From: Paracoccus litorisediminis
GTDB lineage: Bacteria > Pseudomonadota > Alphaproteobacteria > Rhodobacterales > Rhodobacteraceae
Direction of reading: 5' to 3'
DNA: 64,000 nucleotides
Assembly: GCF_009711205.1 (NCBI RefSeq)
Contig: NZ_WMIG01000002.1
Span: 496,001-560,000 of the forward strand
A program made the translations under genes and the position numbers. Shown here piece after piece: positions 8,547 through 16,973 of this stretch; within the stretch, counting starts at the first letter, position 1; each line of letters opens with the position of its first letter. A model generated the notes under the pieces. The model was not told the DNA's origin and searched no databases. It saw only the letters and a program-made list of their open reading frames with translations.

Positions 8547-10288
8547 TGTCCTTCAAACCCGCTGAATGGCCGCGCAAGCTGCGGTCGCAACATTGGTATG
8601 GCGGCAATTCGCGCGACACCATTTACCATCGTGGCTGGCTGAAGAACCAAGGCTACCCTCATGACCTGTTCGATGGCCGGCCGGTCATCGGCATCCTGAA
8701 CACCTGGTCGGACCTGACGCCCTGCAACGGCCACCTGCGTGAGCTGGCCGAAAAGGTGAAAGCCGGCATCTGGGAGGCCGGTGGCTTCCCGGTCGAGGTT
8801 CCGGTGTTCTCGGCTTCCGAAAACACCTTCCGCCCGACCGCGATGATGTATCGCAACCTCGCCGCCATGGCGGTCGAGGAAGCGATGCGCGGCCAGCCGA
8901 TCGACGGTGCCGTCCTTATGGTCGGCTGCGACAAGACCACGCCTTCGCTGCTGATGGCCGCAGCCTCGACCGACATTCCGTCGATCGTGGTCACCGGCGG
9001 TCCGATGCTGAACGGCTGGTTCCGTGGCGAGCGTATCGGCTCGGGCACCCATCTGTGGAAATTCTCGGAGGCCGTGAAGGCTGGCGAGATGACCCAAGAG
9101 GAATTCCTCGACGCCGAACAAGCGATGAGCCGTTCGTCCGGCACCTGCAACACCATGGGCACCGCGTCGACGATGGCGTCGATGGCGGAAGCCCTCGGCA
9201 TGGCGCTGTCGGGCAATGCCGCGATCCCTGCGGTCGATAGCCGTCGCCGCGTGATGGCGCAGATGACCGGTCGCCGCATCGTGCAGATGGTCAAGGACGA
9301 CCTGAAGCCCAGCGACATCATGACCAAGGAAGCCTTCGAGAACGCGATCCGCTGCAATGGCGCGATCGGCGGCTCGACGAATGCCGTGGTCCACCTGCTG
9401 GCCATGGCTGGCCGCACCGGAGTCGAGCTGACCCTGGACGATTGGGACCGCTGTGGCCGCGACGTCGCGACCATCGTGAACCTGATGCCCTCGGGCAAAT
9501 ACCTGATGGAAGAGTTCTTCTATGCCGGCGGCCTGCCCGTCGTGCTGAAGCGTCTGGGTGAAGCCGGCCTTCTGCACAAGGACGCGCTGACCGTCTCGGG
9601 CGAAAGCATCTGGGACGAGGTCAAGGACGCCAAGAACTGGAACGAGGATGTCATCCTGCCGGTCGAGAAAGCCTTGACCCAGCAGGGCGGCATCGCGGTC
9701 CTCAAGGGCAACCTCGCGCCGCTGGGCGCGGTGCTGAAGCCCTCGGCCGCGTCCCCGCATCTGATGCAGCACCGTGGCCGCGCCGTGGTCTTCGAGGATA
9801 TCGACGACTACAAGGCCCGGATCAACGATGACGATCTGGACATCGATGAAACCTGCATCATGGTCATGAAGAACTGCGGTCCCAAGGGCTATCCGGGCAT
9901 GGCCGAGGTCGGCAATATGGGCCTGCCGCCGAAGGTGCTGAAAAAAGGCATCACCGACATGGTCCGCATTTCCGATGCGCGCATGTCTGGCACGGCTTAC
10001 GGCACGGTTGTCCTGCACACCTCGCCCGAAGCCGCGCGCGGTGGCCCGCTGGCCATCGTTCGCAGCGGTGACTTCATCGAGCTGGACGTGGCGAACCGCC
10101 GCCTGCATCTGGACCTGAGCGACGAGGAAATCGCCGCCCGTCTGGCCGATTGGAAGAACCCGGTCGAGCCGCCGGTTTCGGGCTATGCCCGCATGTTCCA
10201 TGACCATGTCGAAGGGGCCGATACCGGGGCCGATTTCGACTTCCTGAAGGGTTGCCGCGGAAGCGAGGTGGGACGTGACAGCCACTGA
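8546..10288 (+). CDS. IlvD/Edd family dehydratase, L-arabinonate/D-galactonate type
   Basis: A 580-residue [2Fe-2S] sugar-acid dehydratase that removes water from an aldonate to give a 2-keto-3-deoxy acid. The three cluster cysteines are Cys60 (DLTPCNGH), Cys128 (VGCDKTTP) and Cys201 (SSGTCNTMGT), and the catalytic serine is Ser481 (ISDARMSGTAYG). These are each offset by one from Rhizobium leguminosarum L-arabinonate dehydratase, which also accepts D-fuconate and D-galactonate. It is coupled to gguB and followed by the sugar dehydrogenase with a 14-base overlap. Together with dgoK/dgoA it suggests D-galactonate as well as L-arabinonate as substrates. Distinct from the second dehydratase at 24400-26181. 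Confidence 0.9.
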   Translation: MSFKPAEWPRKLRSQHWYGGNSRDTIYHRGWLKNQGYPHDLFDGRPVIGILNTWSDLTPCNGHLRELAEKVKAGIWEAGGFPVEVPVFSASENTFRPTAMMYRNLAAMAVEEAMRGQPIDGAVLMVGCDKTTPSLLMAAASTDIPSIVVTGGPMLNGWFRGERIGSGTHLWKFSEAVKAGEMTQEEFLDAEQAMSRSSGTCNTMGTASTMASMAEALGMALSGNAAIPAVDSRRRVMAQMTGRRIVQMVKDDLKPSDIMTKEAFENAIRCNGAIGGSTNAVVHLLAMAGRTGVELTLDDWDRCGRDVATIVNLMPSGKYLMEEFFYAGGLPVVLKRLGEAGLLHKDALTVSGESIWDEVKDAKNWNEDVILPVEKALTQQGGIAVLKGNLAPLGAVLKPSAASPHLMQHRGRAVVFEDIDDYKARINDDDLDIDETCIMVMKNCGPKGYPGMAEVGNMGLPPKVLKKGITDMVRISDARMSGTAYGTVVLHTSPEAARGGPLAIVRSGDFIELDVANRRLHLDLSDEEIAARLADWKNPVEPPVSGYARMFHDHVEGADTGADFDFLKGCRGSEVGRDSH

Positions 10289-11207
10289 TCTGGCCATTAT
10301 CGGCTTCGGCAAGATTGCCCGCGAACAGCACCGTCCCGCGTTGGAGGCCTCATCGGCCTTCAACTTCGCGGCGACGGTCGATCCGTTCAACACGGCCGAA
10401 GGCATCGCCGCCTACAAGGACGTGACGACGTTCCTGGCCGAGCGCCCGGAAGTCGGCGCAGTCGCGCTTTGCACGCCGCCGCAGGTCCGCTTCGCCGTCG
10501 CGCGCGAAGCGCTGCTGGCCGGTCGCCACGTGCTGCTGGAAAAACCGCCGGGCACCACCGTGTCCGAGGTGATGACGCTGCAGCGCATCGCCAAGGAACA
10601 GGGCAAGACGCTTTTCACCGCATGGCACAGCCAATTCGCCCCCGGCATCCCCGGCGCGCGGGACTGGCTTTCGGACCGCAAGATCACCGCAATCACGGTG
10701 ACCTGGCGCGAGGACGTGCGGCGCTGGCATCCCGGTCAGGACTGGATCTTTGCCCCCGGCGGAACCGGCGTCTTTGATCCCGGCATCAACGCCTATTCGA
10801 TCCTGACCTATATCCTGCCGGTCGGTCTTTACACGACCGAAGCCGCGCTGGAATTCCCGGAAAACCGCGACACGCCGATCGCCGCTCAGCTGAAAATGCT
10901 GACCGAAGAAGGCGCTCCGGTCGATCTGGACTTCGATTTCCGCGAGACCGGCGTGCAGACCTGGGACATGCGGATCGAGACCGATCGCGGCGTGATGGAG
11001 CTGTCGCAAGGCGGCGCGACCATCACCGCAGACGGCGAGGTGCTTTCGGCCGAAGGCGCGCTGGCGGGCGAATATGACCGCATCTATGCCCGCTTCGCTG
11101 AACTCATCGCTGCGGGCGAAAGCGACGTCGACGTGGCTCCGTTCCGCCATGTCGCCGATGCGATGATGCTGGGCCGCCGGGTTCAGACGGAAGCCTTCGA
11201 ATGGTGA
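10275..11207 (+). CDS. D-galactose / L-arabinose 1-dehydrogenase (Gfo/Idh/MocA family)
   Basis: A 310-residue NAD(P)-dependent oxidoreductase. The Rossmann motif is IIGFGKIAREQHRP at residues 8-21, the conserved EKPPGTT (Lys acts in catalysis) lies near residue 92, and GVFDPGINAYSIL is near 167, all typical of D-galactose 1-dehydrogenase and L-arabinose 1-dehydrogenase. It oxidises the aldose C1 to the lactone, the first step of the oxidative (De Ley-Doudoroff / Weimberg-like) route. The start is GTG at 10275, 14 bases inside the dehydratase gene, preceded by a purine-rich GGAAGCGAGG. It overlaps dgoK by seven bases. Confidence 0.88.
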   Translation: MTATDLAIIGFGKIAREQHRPALEASSAFNFAATVDPFNTAEGIAAYKDVTTFLAERPEVGAVALCTPPQVRFAVAREALLAGRHVLLEKPPGTTVSEVMTLQRIAKEQGKTLFTAWHSQFAPGIPGARDWLSDRKITAITVTWREDVRRWHPGQDWIFAPGGTGVFDPGINAYSILTYILPVGLYTTEAALEFPENRDTPIAAQLKMLTEEGAPVDLDFDFRETGVQTWDMRIETDRGVMELSQGGATITADGEVLSAEGALAGEYDRIYARFAELIAAGESDVDVAPFRHVADAMMLGRRVQTEAFEW

Positions 11208-12103
11208 GCCCGAACTGGATCGCAGTCGATTGGGGCACTACCCGGCTGCGCGTCTGGGCCATGAACGACTCCGAGGTGCTGGAAAACCGCTCCTCGGACA
11301 AGGGCATGGGTAGCCTTGACCGCGACGGCTTCGAACCCGCGCTTCTGGAACTGGTCGAGGACTGGCTGGGCGACCGCCCGGTCCCCGTCATCGCCTGCGG
11401 CATGGTCGGTGCCCGCACCGGTTGGGTCGAGGCGGAATACCGCCCCACCCCCTGCACCCCGCTGGACCCGCTGCGCGCCACCCGGCCCGTCGTGCGCGAT
11501 CCTCGCCTTGACGTGCATATCCTGCCCGGCCTGTCGCAGATCGACCCGCCCGACGTGCTGCGCGGCGAGGAAACCCAGATCGCGGGCTTCATCGCCCAGA
11601 ACCCGGACTTTCAGGGCACGCTTTGCCTGCCCGGTACGCATTGCAAATGGGTCATTATCTCGAACGGTCAGGTCGAGGGTTTCCACACCTTCATGACCGG
11701 CGAGGTCTATGCGCTGCTGTCGCGCCAATCGGTGCTGCGCCTGACCATTGGCGACGCCAAGCCCGACCTGCCCGGCTTCCTTGAGGCCTCGGCGCAGGCG
11801 GCGACCAATGCCGACATGGCGGCGGCAGGGCTGTTCCCGCTGCGCGCAGCGGCGCTGTTGAACGGGATGACCCCGGAACAGGGCGCGGGGCGGCTTTCGG
11901 GCCTGCTCATCGGGTCCGAGTTGGCGGCAGCGCATCCGCTTTGGCATGGCCGTCGCGTCATCATCATTGGCGCACCGGAACTCTCGGCGCTTTACGCGCA
12001 GGCCTTGACGCAGGCCGGTGCCGATGCGCATCAAATGGACGGCGGCGAATTGGTCCTTGCCGGACTGACCGCTGCCGCTTCCGCCCTGACGAGGACCCCA
12101 TGA
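11201..12103 (+). CDS. dgoK: 2-dehydro-3-deoxygalactonokinase
   Basis: A 300-residue sugar-acid kinase of the DgoK family. The phosphate-binding start is WIAVDWGTTRLRVWAMN (residues 6-22), and the family motifs IACGMVGARTGWVEA, LPGTHCKWV and GEVYALL are present. It phosphorylates 2-keto-3-deoxy-D-galactonate at C6 with ATP. It sits between the sugar dehydrogenase (7-base overlap) and dgoA (4-base ATGA overlap). Its presence separates the hexose branch from the pentose branch, since pentose-derived 2-keto-3-deoxy acids do not need this kinase. Confidence 0.92.
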   Translation: MVSPNWIAVDWGTTRLRVWAMNDSEVLENRSSDKGMGSLDRDGFEPALLELVEDWLGDRPVPVIACGMVGARTGWVEAEYRPTPCTPLDPLRATRPVVRDPRLDVHILPGLSQIDPPDVLRGEETQIAGFIAQNPDFQGTLCLPGTHCKWVIISNGQVEGFHTFMTGEVYALLSRQSVLRLTIGDAKPDLPGFLEASAQAATNADMAAAGLFPLRAAALLNGMTPEQGAGRLSGLLIGSELAAAHPLWHGRRVIIIGAPELSALYAQALTQAGADAHQMDGGELVLAGLTAAASALTRTP

Positions 12104-12696
12104 CCCAGCCCATTATCGCCATCTTGCGCGGCCTGACCCCCGCGGACGCCCTGGCCGTCGGTCAGGCGCTGATCGACGCCGGCATCGACCGGATCGAAGT
12201 CCCGCTGAACTCGCCCGATCCGCTGGAAAGCATCCGGCTGATGGCGACCGCCTTTGCCGGTCAGGCGACGATCGGCGCGGGCACCGTGCTGACGGTCGAG
12301 GACGTGGCCCGGGTCGCGGATGCCGGCGGACGGATGATCGTCTCGCCCAATGCGAACCCCGAGGTCATCCGCGAGAGCCGCCGCCGTGGGCTGGAATCCT
12401 ATCCGGGCGTCTTTACCGCCACCGAATGCTTCACCGCGATCGACGCCGGTGCGACCGGGCTGAAACTGTTCCCCGCAGATCAGGGCGGCATTGGCGTGCT
12501 CAAGGCGTTGCGCGCCGTGCTGCCCCGCGACATGCCGGTCTATGCAGTGGGTGGCGTTGGCCCCTCGAACTTTGCCGACTGGTTCGCCGCCGGTGCGCAG
12601 GGTTTCGGCATCGGGACCTCGCTTTACAAGCCCGGCGACAGCGCCGAGTCCGTCGGTCAGCGTGCGCGCGAGATGGTCGCAGCGCTTCCGGCATGA
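12100..12696 (+). CDS. dgoA: 2-dehydro-3-deoxy-6-phosphogalactonate aldolase
   Basis: A 198-residue class I aldolase of the KDPG/KDPGal family. It cleaves the dgoK product into pyruvate and D-glyceraldehyde 3-phosphate. The Schiff-base lysine is Lys122 (TGLKLFPAD) and the assisting glutamate is Glu33 (RIEVPLNS); AGTV and VGGVGPSNF complete the pattern. The frame is open upstream, but family alignment and the ATGA overlap with dgoK fix the start at 12100. It overlaps the lactonase gene by four bases. No second KDPG aldolase is seen in the window, so any kdgK product here could depend on this enzyme or on one elsewhere. Confidence 0.92.
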   Translation: MTQPIIAILRGLTPADALAVGQALIDAGIDRIEVPLNSPDPLESIRLMATAFAGQATIGAGTVLTVEDVARVADAGGRMIVSPNANPEVIRESRRRGLESYPGVFTATECFTAIDAGATGLKLFPADQGGIGVLKALRAVLPRDMPVYAVGGVGPSNFADWFAAGAQGFGIGTSLYKPGDSAESVGQRAREMVAALPA

Positions 12697-13538
12697 AATA
12701 CACCCTGTTCGATCCCCGAGCCTGCCTGCTGGGCGAAGGTGCTTTCTGGCATCCCGAACGCCAGCAGGCCTTCTGGTTCGACATTCTCGGTCGCCGGATG
12801 CTCAGCCGCAAGGATGGGCGCGAGCTGGAATGGCGCTTTGATGAGCGCGTCTCGGCTGCAGGCTGGATCGATCATGACACGCTGATCATCGCCAGCGAAA
12901 CGGCTCTGTTCCGTTTCAACCTCAAGAATGGCAGCCGTGAGGATCTGGTCCCGCTAGAGGCCGACCGCCCGGACACCCGTTCCAATGACGGGCGCGCCGA
13001 TCCGCAGGGCGGCTTCTGGATCGGGACGATGGCGGTGGATGCGAGCCCCGGTCAGGGCGCAATCTATCGCTACTATAAGGGTGAGTTGCGCAAGCTTTTC
13101 GCGCCGATCTCGATCAGCAACGCAATCTGCTTTTCGCCGGATGGCAAGCTGGCCTATTTCGCCGATACCGAGGAACAGACCGTCTGGGTCCAGGATCTGG
13201 ATGGCGACGGCTGGCCCAAGGGCGACAAACGGGTCTTTCTGGATCTGCGCGGCACCGAGGAATATCCCGATGGCGCGGTCACCGATGCCAAGGGCAACTT
13301 CTGGAACGCGCGTTGGGGCACCGGGCGGCTGGTCTGCCACGCGCCGGACGGGCGGCTGCTGGATCAGGTCGAGGTGCCCTCGAAACAGACCACCTGCCCC
13401 GCCTTCATCGGTGAGCATCTGGACCGCATCCTGCTGACCAGCGCGGCGGTCGATCTGGGCGGCGCGCAGGACGGGCGCAGTTGGCTGGTGATGCCGAACG
13501 GTCCAAGGGGCCGACCGGAACCGCAGGTGCTGGCATGA
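12693..13538 (+). CDS. SMP-30/gluconolactonase family sugar lactonase
   Basis: A 281-residue six-bladed beta-propeller lactonase. It has the metal ligand Glu15 in LLGEGAFW and the SMP-30 signature RSNDGRADPQGGFWIGTM near residues 95-112, plus NAICFSPDG and EYPDGAVTDAKGNFW. It opens the galactono- or arabinono-lactone made by the dehydrogenase two genes upstream. The start is ATG at 12693 (ATGA overlap with dgoA). The longer open frame upstream is not coding. It could equally be called arabinolactonase or galactonolactonase; the operon suggests it serves both. Confidence 0.88.
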   Translation: MKYTLFDPRACLLGEGAFWHPERQQAFWFDILGRRMLSRKDGRELEWRFDERVSAAGWIDHDTLIIASETALFRFNLKNGSREDLVPLEADRPDTRSNDGRADPQGGFWIGTMAVDASPGQGAIYRYYKGELRKLFAPISISNAICFSPDGKLAYFADTEEQTVWVQDLDGDGWPKGDKRVFLDLRGTEEYPDGAVTDAKGNFWNARWGTGRLVCHAPDGRLLDQVEVPSKQTTCPAFIGEHLDRILLTSAAVDLGGAQDGRSWLVMPNGPRGRPEPQVLA

Positions 13539-14545
13539 CCCGGGAGGTATTCGGCACCCTGCCCGATGGCCAGACCGTCGAGCGCATCACCATCAGCGCG
13601 CATGGGCTGACGCTGTCGGTGCTGACGCTGGGCGCGACGGTGCAGGACCTGCGGCTGGAGGGGGTTGATCACCCGCTGGTCTTGGGCTTTCCCGCGCTGG
13701 AACCCTATCTGGGTGAGGGTCGCTATGTCGGGGCCATTGTCGGGCGTTGCGCCAACCGCATCGCGCGGGGCCATGCCCGGATCGATGACCTGACACTGGA
13801 ACTGGACCGCAACGAGGCGGGCCGAACCACGCTTCATGGCGGCTCGGACGGGACGGGCACGCGCAATTGGGCGGTGGGCGAGATCTCGGCAGATGCGATC
13901 GCGCTGTCGGATTACCTGCCCGACGGGCATATGGGCTTTCCCGGCGCGATGCTGGTCCATGTCCGCTATCGGCTGCTGCCCGGCGCGGTGTTGCAGATCG
14001 AGATGCTGGCCACCTCCAGCGAAACCACTTTGTGCAATTTCGCTCAGCACAGCTATTTCAACCTCGATGGCAGCGACAGCATCGCCGATCACGTGCTGAC
14101 CATCCCGGCGGAAAGCTGGTTGCCGGTGGATGACACGCTGATCCCGCTGGGCAATCCCGCCCCGGTTCAGGGCTCGCATCTGGACTTCCGCACGCCCGTG
14201 CGTCTGGGCGAGCGGTTGGACGGGCCGCTGATCGATCACAACCTGTGCCTGTCCGAGCACAAGCATAAGTTGACCCAACCTGCCGCCACGCTTGAGGCCG
14301 GGGGACTGCGGATGCAGATCGCCTCGACCGAGCCGGGGATTCAGGTCTATGCCGCCGATCACATGCGCCCCGGTGCCACGGGAATCGGTGGTCGTCCTTA
14401 TGGCCAACATGCCGGAATTGCTCTGGAATCGCAGCTGTGGCCGGATGCGGTGCATCATCCCGGCTACCCGTCGGTGCTGCTCTCGCCGGGGCAACTCTAT
14501 CGCCAGACCACCAGCTTCAGTTTCACCCGCGTGACAGGCAGTTGA
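13535..14545 (+). CDS. galM: Aldose 1-epimerase (mutarotase)
   Basis: A 336-residue GalM-type epimerase interconverting alpha and beta anomers of aldoses. Motifs: VGRCANRIARG near residue 69, TTLHGG near 99, FAQHSYFNLDG (catalytic His) near 168-178, DHNLCL near 233 and GIALESQLWPDA (catalytic Glu) near 292. It starts at ATG 13535 with a four-base overlap of the lactonase stop. In this operon it would supply the anomer preferred by the 1-dehydrogenase. It is the last of the overlapping run; 44 bases separate it from the GntR gene. Confidence 0.92.
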   Translation: MTREVFGTLPDGQTVERITISAHGLTLSVLTLGATVQDLRLEGVDHPLVLGFPALEPYLGEGRYVGAIVGRCANRIARGHARIDDLTLELDRNEAGRTTLHGGSDGTGTRNWAVGEISADAIALSDYLPDGHMGFPGAMLVHVRYRLLPGAVLQIEMLATSSETTLCNFAQHSYFNLDGSDSIADHVLTIPAESWLPVDDTLIPLGNPAPVQGSHLDFRTPVRLGERLDGPLIDHNLCLSEHKHKLTQPAATLEAGGLRMQIASTEPGIQVYAADHMRPGATGIGGRPYGQHAGIALESQLWPDAVHHPGYPSVLLSPGQLYRQTTSFSFTRVTGS

Positions 14546-14589
14546 CGCAGGGGTAGCCTTCAACCGAAATGGATGCGAGGAGGACGATC

Positions 14590-15345
14590 ATGGCCACTTC
14601 ATCCACTGAATCCGAGCCGTCGCGCCCGGACACGATCATTGCAGCCGATCAGCCTGCCGCGATGCAGATGTACGGTTTGCTGCGCCGGCGCATCATCGCC
14701 GCCGACCTGCTGCCCGGCACCCGCCTGTCGGAACAGGAGATCGCCGACCAATACGACCTGTCGCGCCAACCCGTGCGCGAAGCCTTCATCCGCCTTGCCG
14801 GAGAGGGCCTGATCGAGGTCCGTCCGCAGCGCGGGACCTATGTCTCGCGCATCGACATGGATTGGGTGATGGGCACCCGCTTCATCCGCGAGTCGGTCGA
14901 GGCCGATATCGTCCGCCTTGCCGCCCGGCTGGCCCAGCCCCAGCAGATCGTCGCGCTTCGCGAGATCCTTGAGCGGCAAGAGGCCATTGCCCAGGGCGAT
15001 GCCAAGGCGCTGGTGACCTTGGACGAAGAATTCCATTACTCGCTGGCCGCGATTGCCGGTCAGACCTTGGTCTGGCGGCATCTGCAGGGGCTCAAGATGC
15101 ATCTGGACCGGGTGCGGCATCTGGTCTCGGCAGTGTCGCCCAAGGACGTGATGCTGGACCAGCACCGCGCCGTCGTCGATGCCATCGCCGCAGGCGATTC
15201 CGACCGTGCCGAAAAGGCGATGCGGCTGCATCTGCGTCGGGTCTTTGGCGACCTGCCCGCGATCATGCAGCTTTCACCGCAATATTTCGACAAGGCCGAA
15301 ATGCTGTCCTCGCGTATGCATTACGATCCGGCAGTGAATGCCTGA
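14590..15345 (+). CDS. GntR family (FadR/FCD subgroup) regulator
   Basis: A 251-residue transcription factor. The winged HTH occupies about residues 25-90 (LSEQEIADQYDLSRQPVREAFIRLAGEGLIEVRPQRGTYVS), followed by an all-helical FCD ligand domain with the metal-binding pattern DEEFHYSL, H at about 195 and H at about 217. Such proteins usually repress sugar-acid genes and release on binding a sugar acid. A GAGGAGG at 14577-14583 sets the start at ATG 14590 rather than the ATG at 14569. It lies between the galactose/arabinose run and the tctCBA-ltnD run, whose promoter carries an ATGTATACAT palindrome, the most likely target. Confidence 0.88.
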   Translation: MATSSTESEPSRPDTIIAADQPAAMQMYGLLRRRIIAADLLPGTRLSEQEIADQYDLSRQPVREAFIRLAGEGLIEVRPQRGTYVSRIDMDWVMGTRFIRESVEADIVRLAARLAQPQQIVALREILERQEAIAQGDAKALVTLDEEFHYSLAAIAGQTLVWRHLQGLKMHLDRVRHLVSAVSPKDVMLDQHRAVVDAIAAGDSDRAEKAMRLHLRRVFGDLPAIMQLSPQYFDKAEMLSSRMHYDPAVNA

Positions 15346-15381
15346 AATCCCAGTCTGCGCGCTGGCCAGCCGACTGCACCG

Positions 15382-15397
15382 TTGACAATGTATACAT
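15382..15397 (+). promoter_or_regulatory. TTGACA box directly followed by ATGTATACAT operator
   Basis: A consensus -35 hexamer TTGACA (15382-15387) abuts the perfect palindrome ATGTATACAT (15388-15397), 62 bases before the tctC start. The palindrome would lie in the promoter spacer, a typical repressor position. The same 10-mer occurs at 27296-27305. No clear -10 was found. Confidence 0.65.
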
Positions 15398-15458
15398 GAA
15401 TCACTGATCTTTCCCTTGGGAGAGGCCCGGTAACGCCGTGCCACAAGGGAGGAAAATC

Positions 15459-16433
15459 ATGAATCGCAGAGCTGTTCTGCCGCTGATGGCGGCTGCGCTG
15501 TCGCTGGGGCTTGGTGTTGCCCCGGCCATGGCCGAATATCCCGAACGTCCGATCGAGATGATCGTGCCTTGGGGCGCAGGCGGCGGCACCGATGCCGTCG
15601 GCCGCATCTTTGCCCAAATCCTGCAGGAAGAACTGGGCAAGCCGGTGAACGTGGTGAACCGCACCGGCGGCTCGGGCGTGGTCGGCCACAGCGCCATCTC
15701 GCGGGCCAAGCCCGACGGCTATACCATTGGCGTCATGACCATCGAAATCGACATGATGCATTGGCAGGGCCTGACCGACCTGACCTACAAGGATTTCGAC
15801 ATTCTGGCGCTGGTCAACGCCGATCCCGGCGGCATCATGGTCGCCGAGGATGCGCCGTGGAAGGACGCGGCAGCGCTGCGCGACACGATCAAGGCTGACC
15901 CGGCCGGGACGGTGAAGGCATCCGGCACCGGTCAGGGCGGCATCTGGCACCTGAACCTGCTGGGCTGGCTGATGTCGGAGGGCATCCCGGTCACGGCTGT
16001 GCCCTTTGTCCCCAGTCAGGGTGCCGCAGCGGGCCTGACCGACATGGTCGCGGGCGGCGTGCAGATGGTGCCATCGTCCCTTGCCGAGGGCCGCTCGCTG
16101 ATTGATGCGAAGCGTGTCCGCGCGCTGGCCAGCATGTCGGATGAACGCCAATCGCTGTTCCCCGACACGCCGACGCTGAAAGAAGCGACCGGATCGGACT
16201 GGAAACTGGCCGTCTGGCGCGCCATCGCCGCGCCCAAGGACATGCCGCCCGAAGCGCGCGCGAAGCTGATCGAGGCCATTGAAAAGGCCTATAACAGCGA
16301 TGCCTATCAGAACTTCATGAAAGAACGCGGCTTCGGCCTGCGTTGGGCCGGCCCCGAGGAAGCCACCCAGATCGTCGCCGCCGATGACGCCAGCCTTGGC
16401 GATGTCATGAAAAAGGCCGGTCTGGCCAAGTGA
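15459..16433 (+). CDS. Tripartite tricarboxylate transporter substrate-binding protein (TctC/Bug family)
   Basis: A 324-residue periplasmic binding protein. Its signal peptide is about 25 residues (RRAVLPLMAAALSLGLGVAPAMA, cleavage before EYPERPI). The Bug-family hallmarks YPERPIEMIVPWGAGGGTDAVGR and NRTGGSGVVGHSAISRAKPDGYTIG follow. These proteins bind small carboxylates and deliver them to TctA/TctB. A GGGAGGA ribosome-binding site precedes ATG 15459. With ltnD at the end of the run and sugar-acid enzymes on both sides, the cargo is probably an aldonate or tetronate rather than citrate. A terminator-like hairpin separates it from tctB. Confidence 0.9.
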   Translation: MNRRAVLPLMAAALSLGLGVAPAMAEYPERPIEMIVPWGAGGGTDAVGRIFAQILQEELGKPVNVVNRTGGSGVVGHSAISRAKPDGYTIGVMTIEIDMMHWQGLTDLTYKDFDILALVNADPGGIMVAEDAPWKDAAALRDTIKADPAGTVKASGTGQGGIWHLNLLGWLMSEGIPVTAVPFVPSQGAAAGLTDMVAGGVQMVPSSLAEGRSLIDAKRVRALASMSDERQSLFPDTPTLKEATGSDWKLAVWRAIAAPKDMPPEARAKLIEAIEKAYNSDAYQNFMKERGFGLRWAGPEEATQIVAADDASLGDVMKKAGLAK

Positions 16434-16439
16434 CGACCG

Positions 16440-16469
16440 GGCCGCGGGGCGCAATCCCGCGGCCTTTTT
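16440..16469 (+). terminator. Intrinsic terminator/attenuator between tctC and tctB
   Basis: Perfect 9-bp stem GGCCGCGGG / CCCGCGGCC (16440-16448, 16456-16464) followed by TTTTT (16465-16469), six bases after the tctC stop. Partial read-through would give more binding protein than membrane components. Confidence 0.8.
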
Positions 16470-16492
16470 CTGCAAGCGAAGGGGAATCTGGC

Positions 16493-16966
16493 ATGAGACT
16501 GGGGGACCGCGCGCTTGGCGCGCTGACATTGCTGGGGGCGATCGGGCTGTTCTTTGCCTCGCGGCAATTCTCGCCCATACCGGGACAGAAATACGGGGCC
16601 GAGACACTGCCACTGGTCATCTCGATCCTGGCCGGGGCAGTCGGCATCTGGCTGCTTGTGCAGGGCCTTGCCACTGAGCGCGGCGCGGCGCTGACGACCA
16701 CGCCCGACTGGGCGCGCGAGCCCGCAGCCTGGGCCAAGATCATGGCAGCCATTATCGTCATCGCGGGCTACATCCTTGTCTCGGACTGGCTGGGTTTCAC
16801 CATTTCAAGCCTGATCCTTGTCGCGGCGCTGATGCTGCTGACCGGAACCCGGCTTTTGACCGCGCTGCCGGTCGCGCTGGCCACGGTGATCGTGGTGCAA
16901 TTCGCCTTTGGCAAGCTGCTGCTGGTGCCGCTGCCGCGCGGCGAATTCCTGTCTTTGCCGTGGTGA
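16493..16966 (+). CDS. TctB family small transporter subunit
   Basis: A 157-residue membrane protein with four hydrophobic segments, the usual size and topology of TctB, the small membrane subunit of tripartite tricarboxylate transporters. Its position between the TctC-type and TctA-type genes supports the call. The start at ATG 16493 follows GAAGGGGAA; the longer open frame upstream runs through the terminator and is not used. It ends seven bases before tctA. Confidence 0.82.
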   Translation: MRLGDRALGALTLLGAIGLFFASRQFSPIPGQKYGAETLPLVISILAGAVGIWLLVQGLATERGAALTTTPDWAREPAAWAKIMAAIIVIAGYILVSDWLGFTISSLILVAALMLLTGTRLLTALPVALATVIVVQFAFGKLLLVPLPRGEFLSLPW

Positions 16967-16973
16967 GGTGACA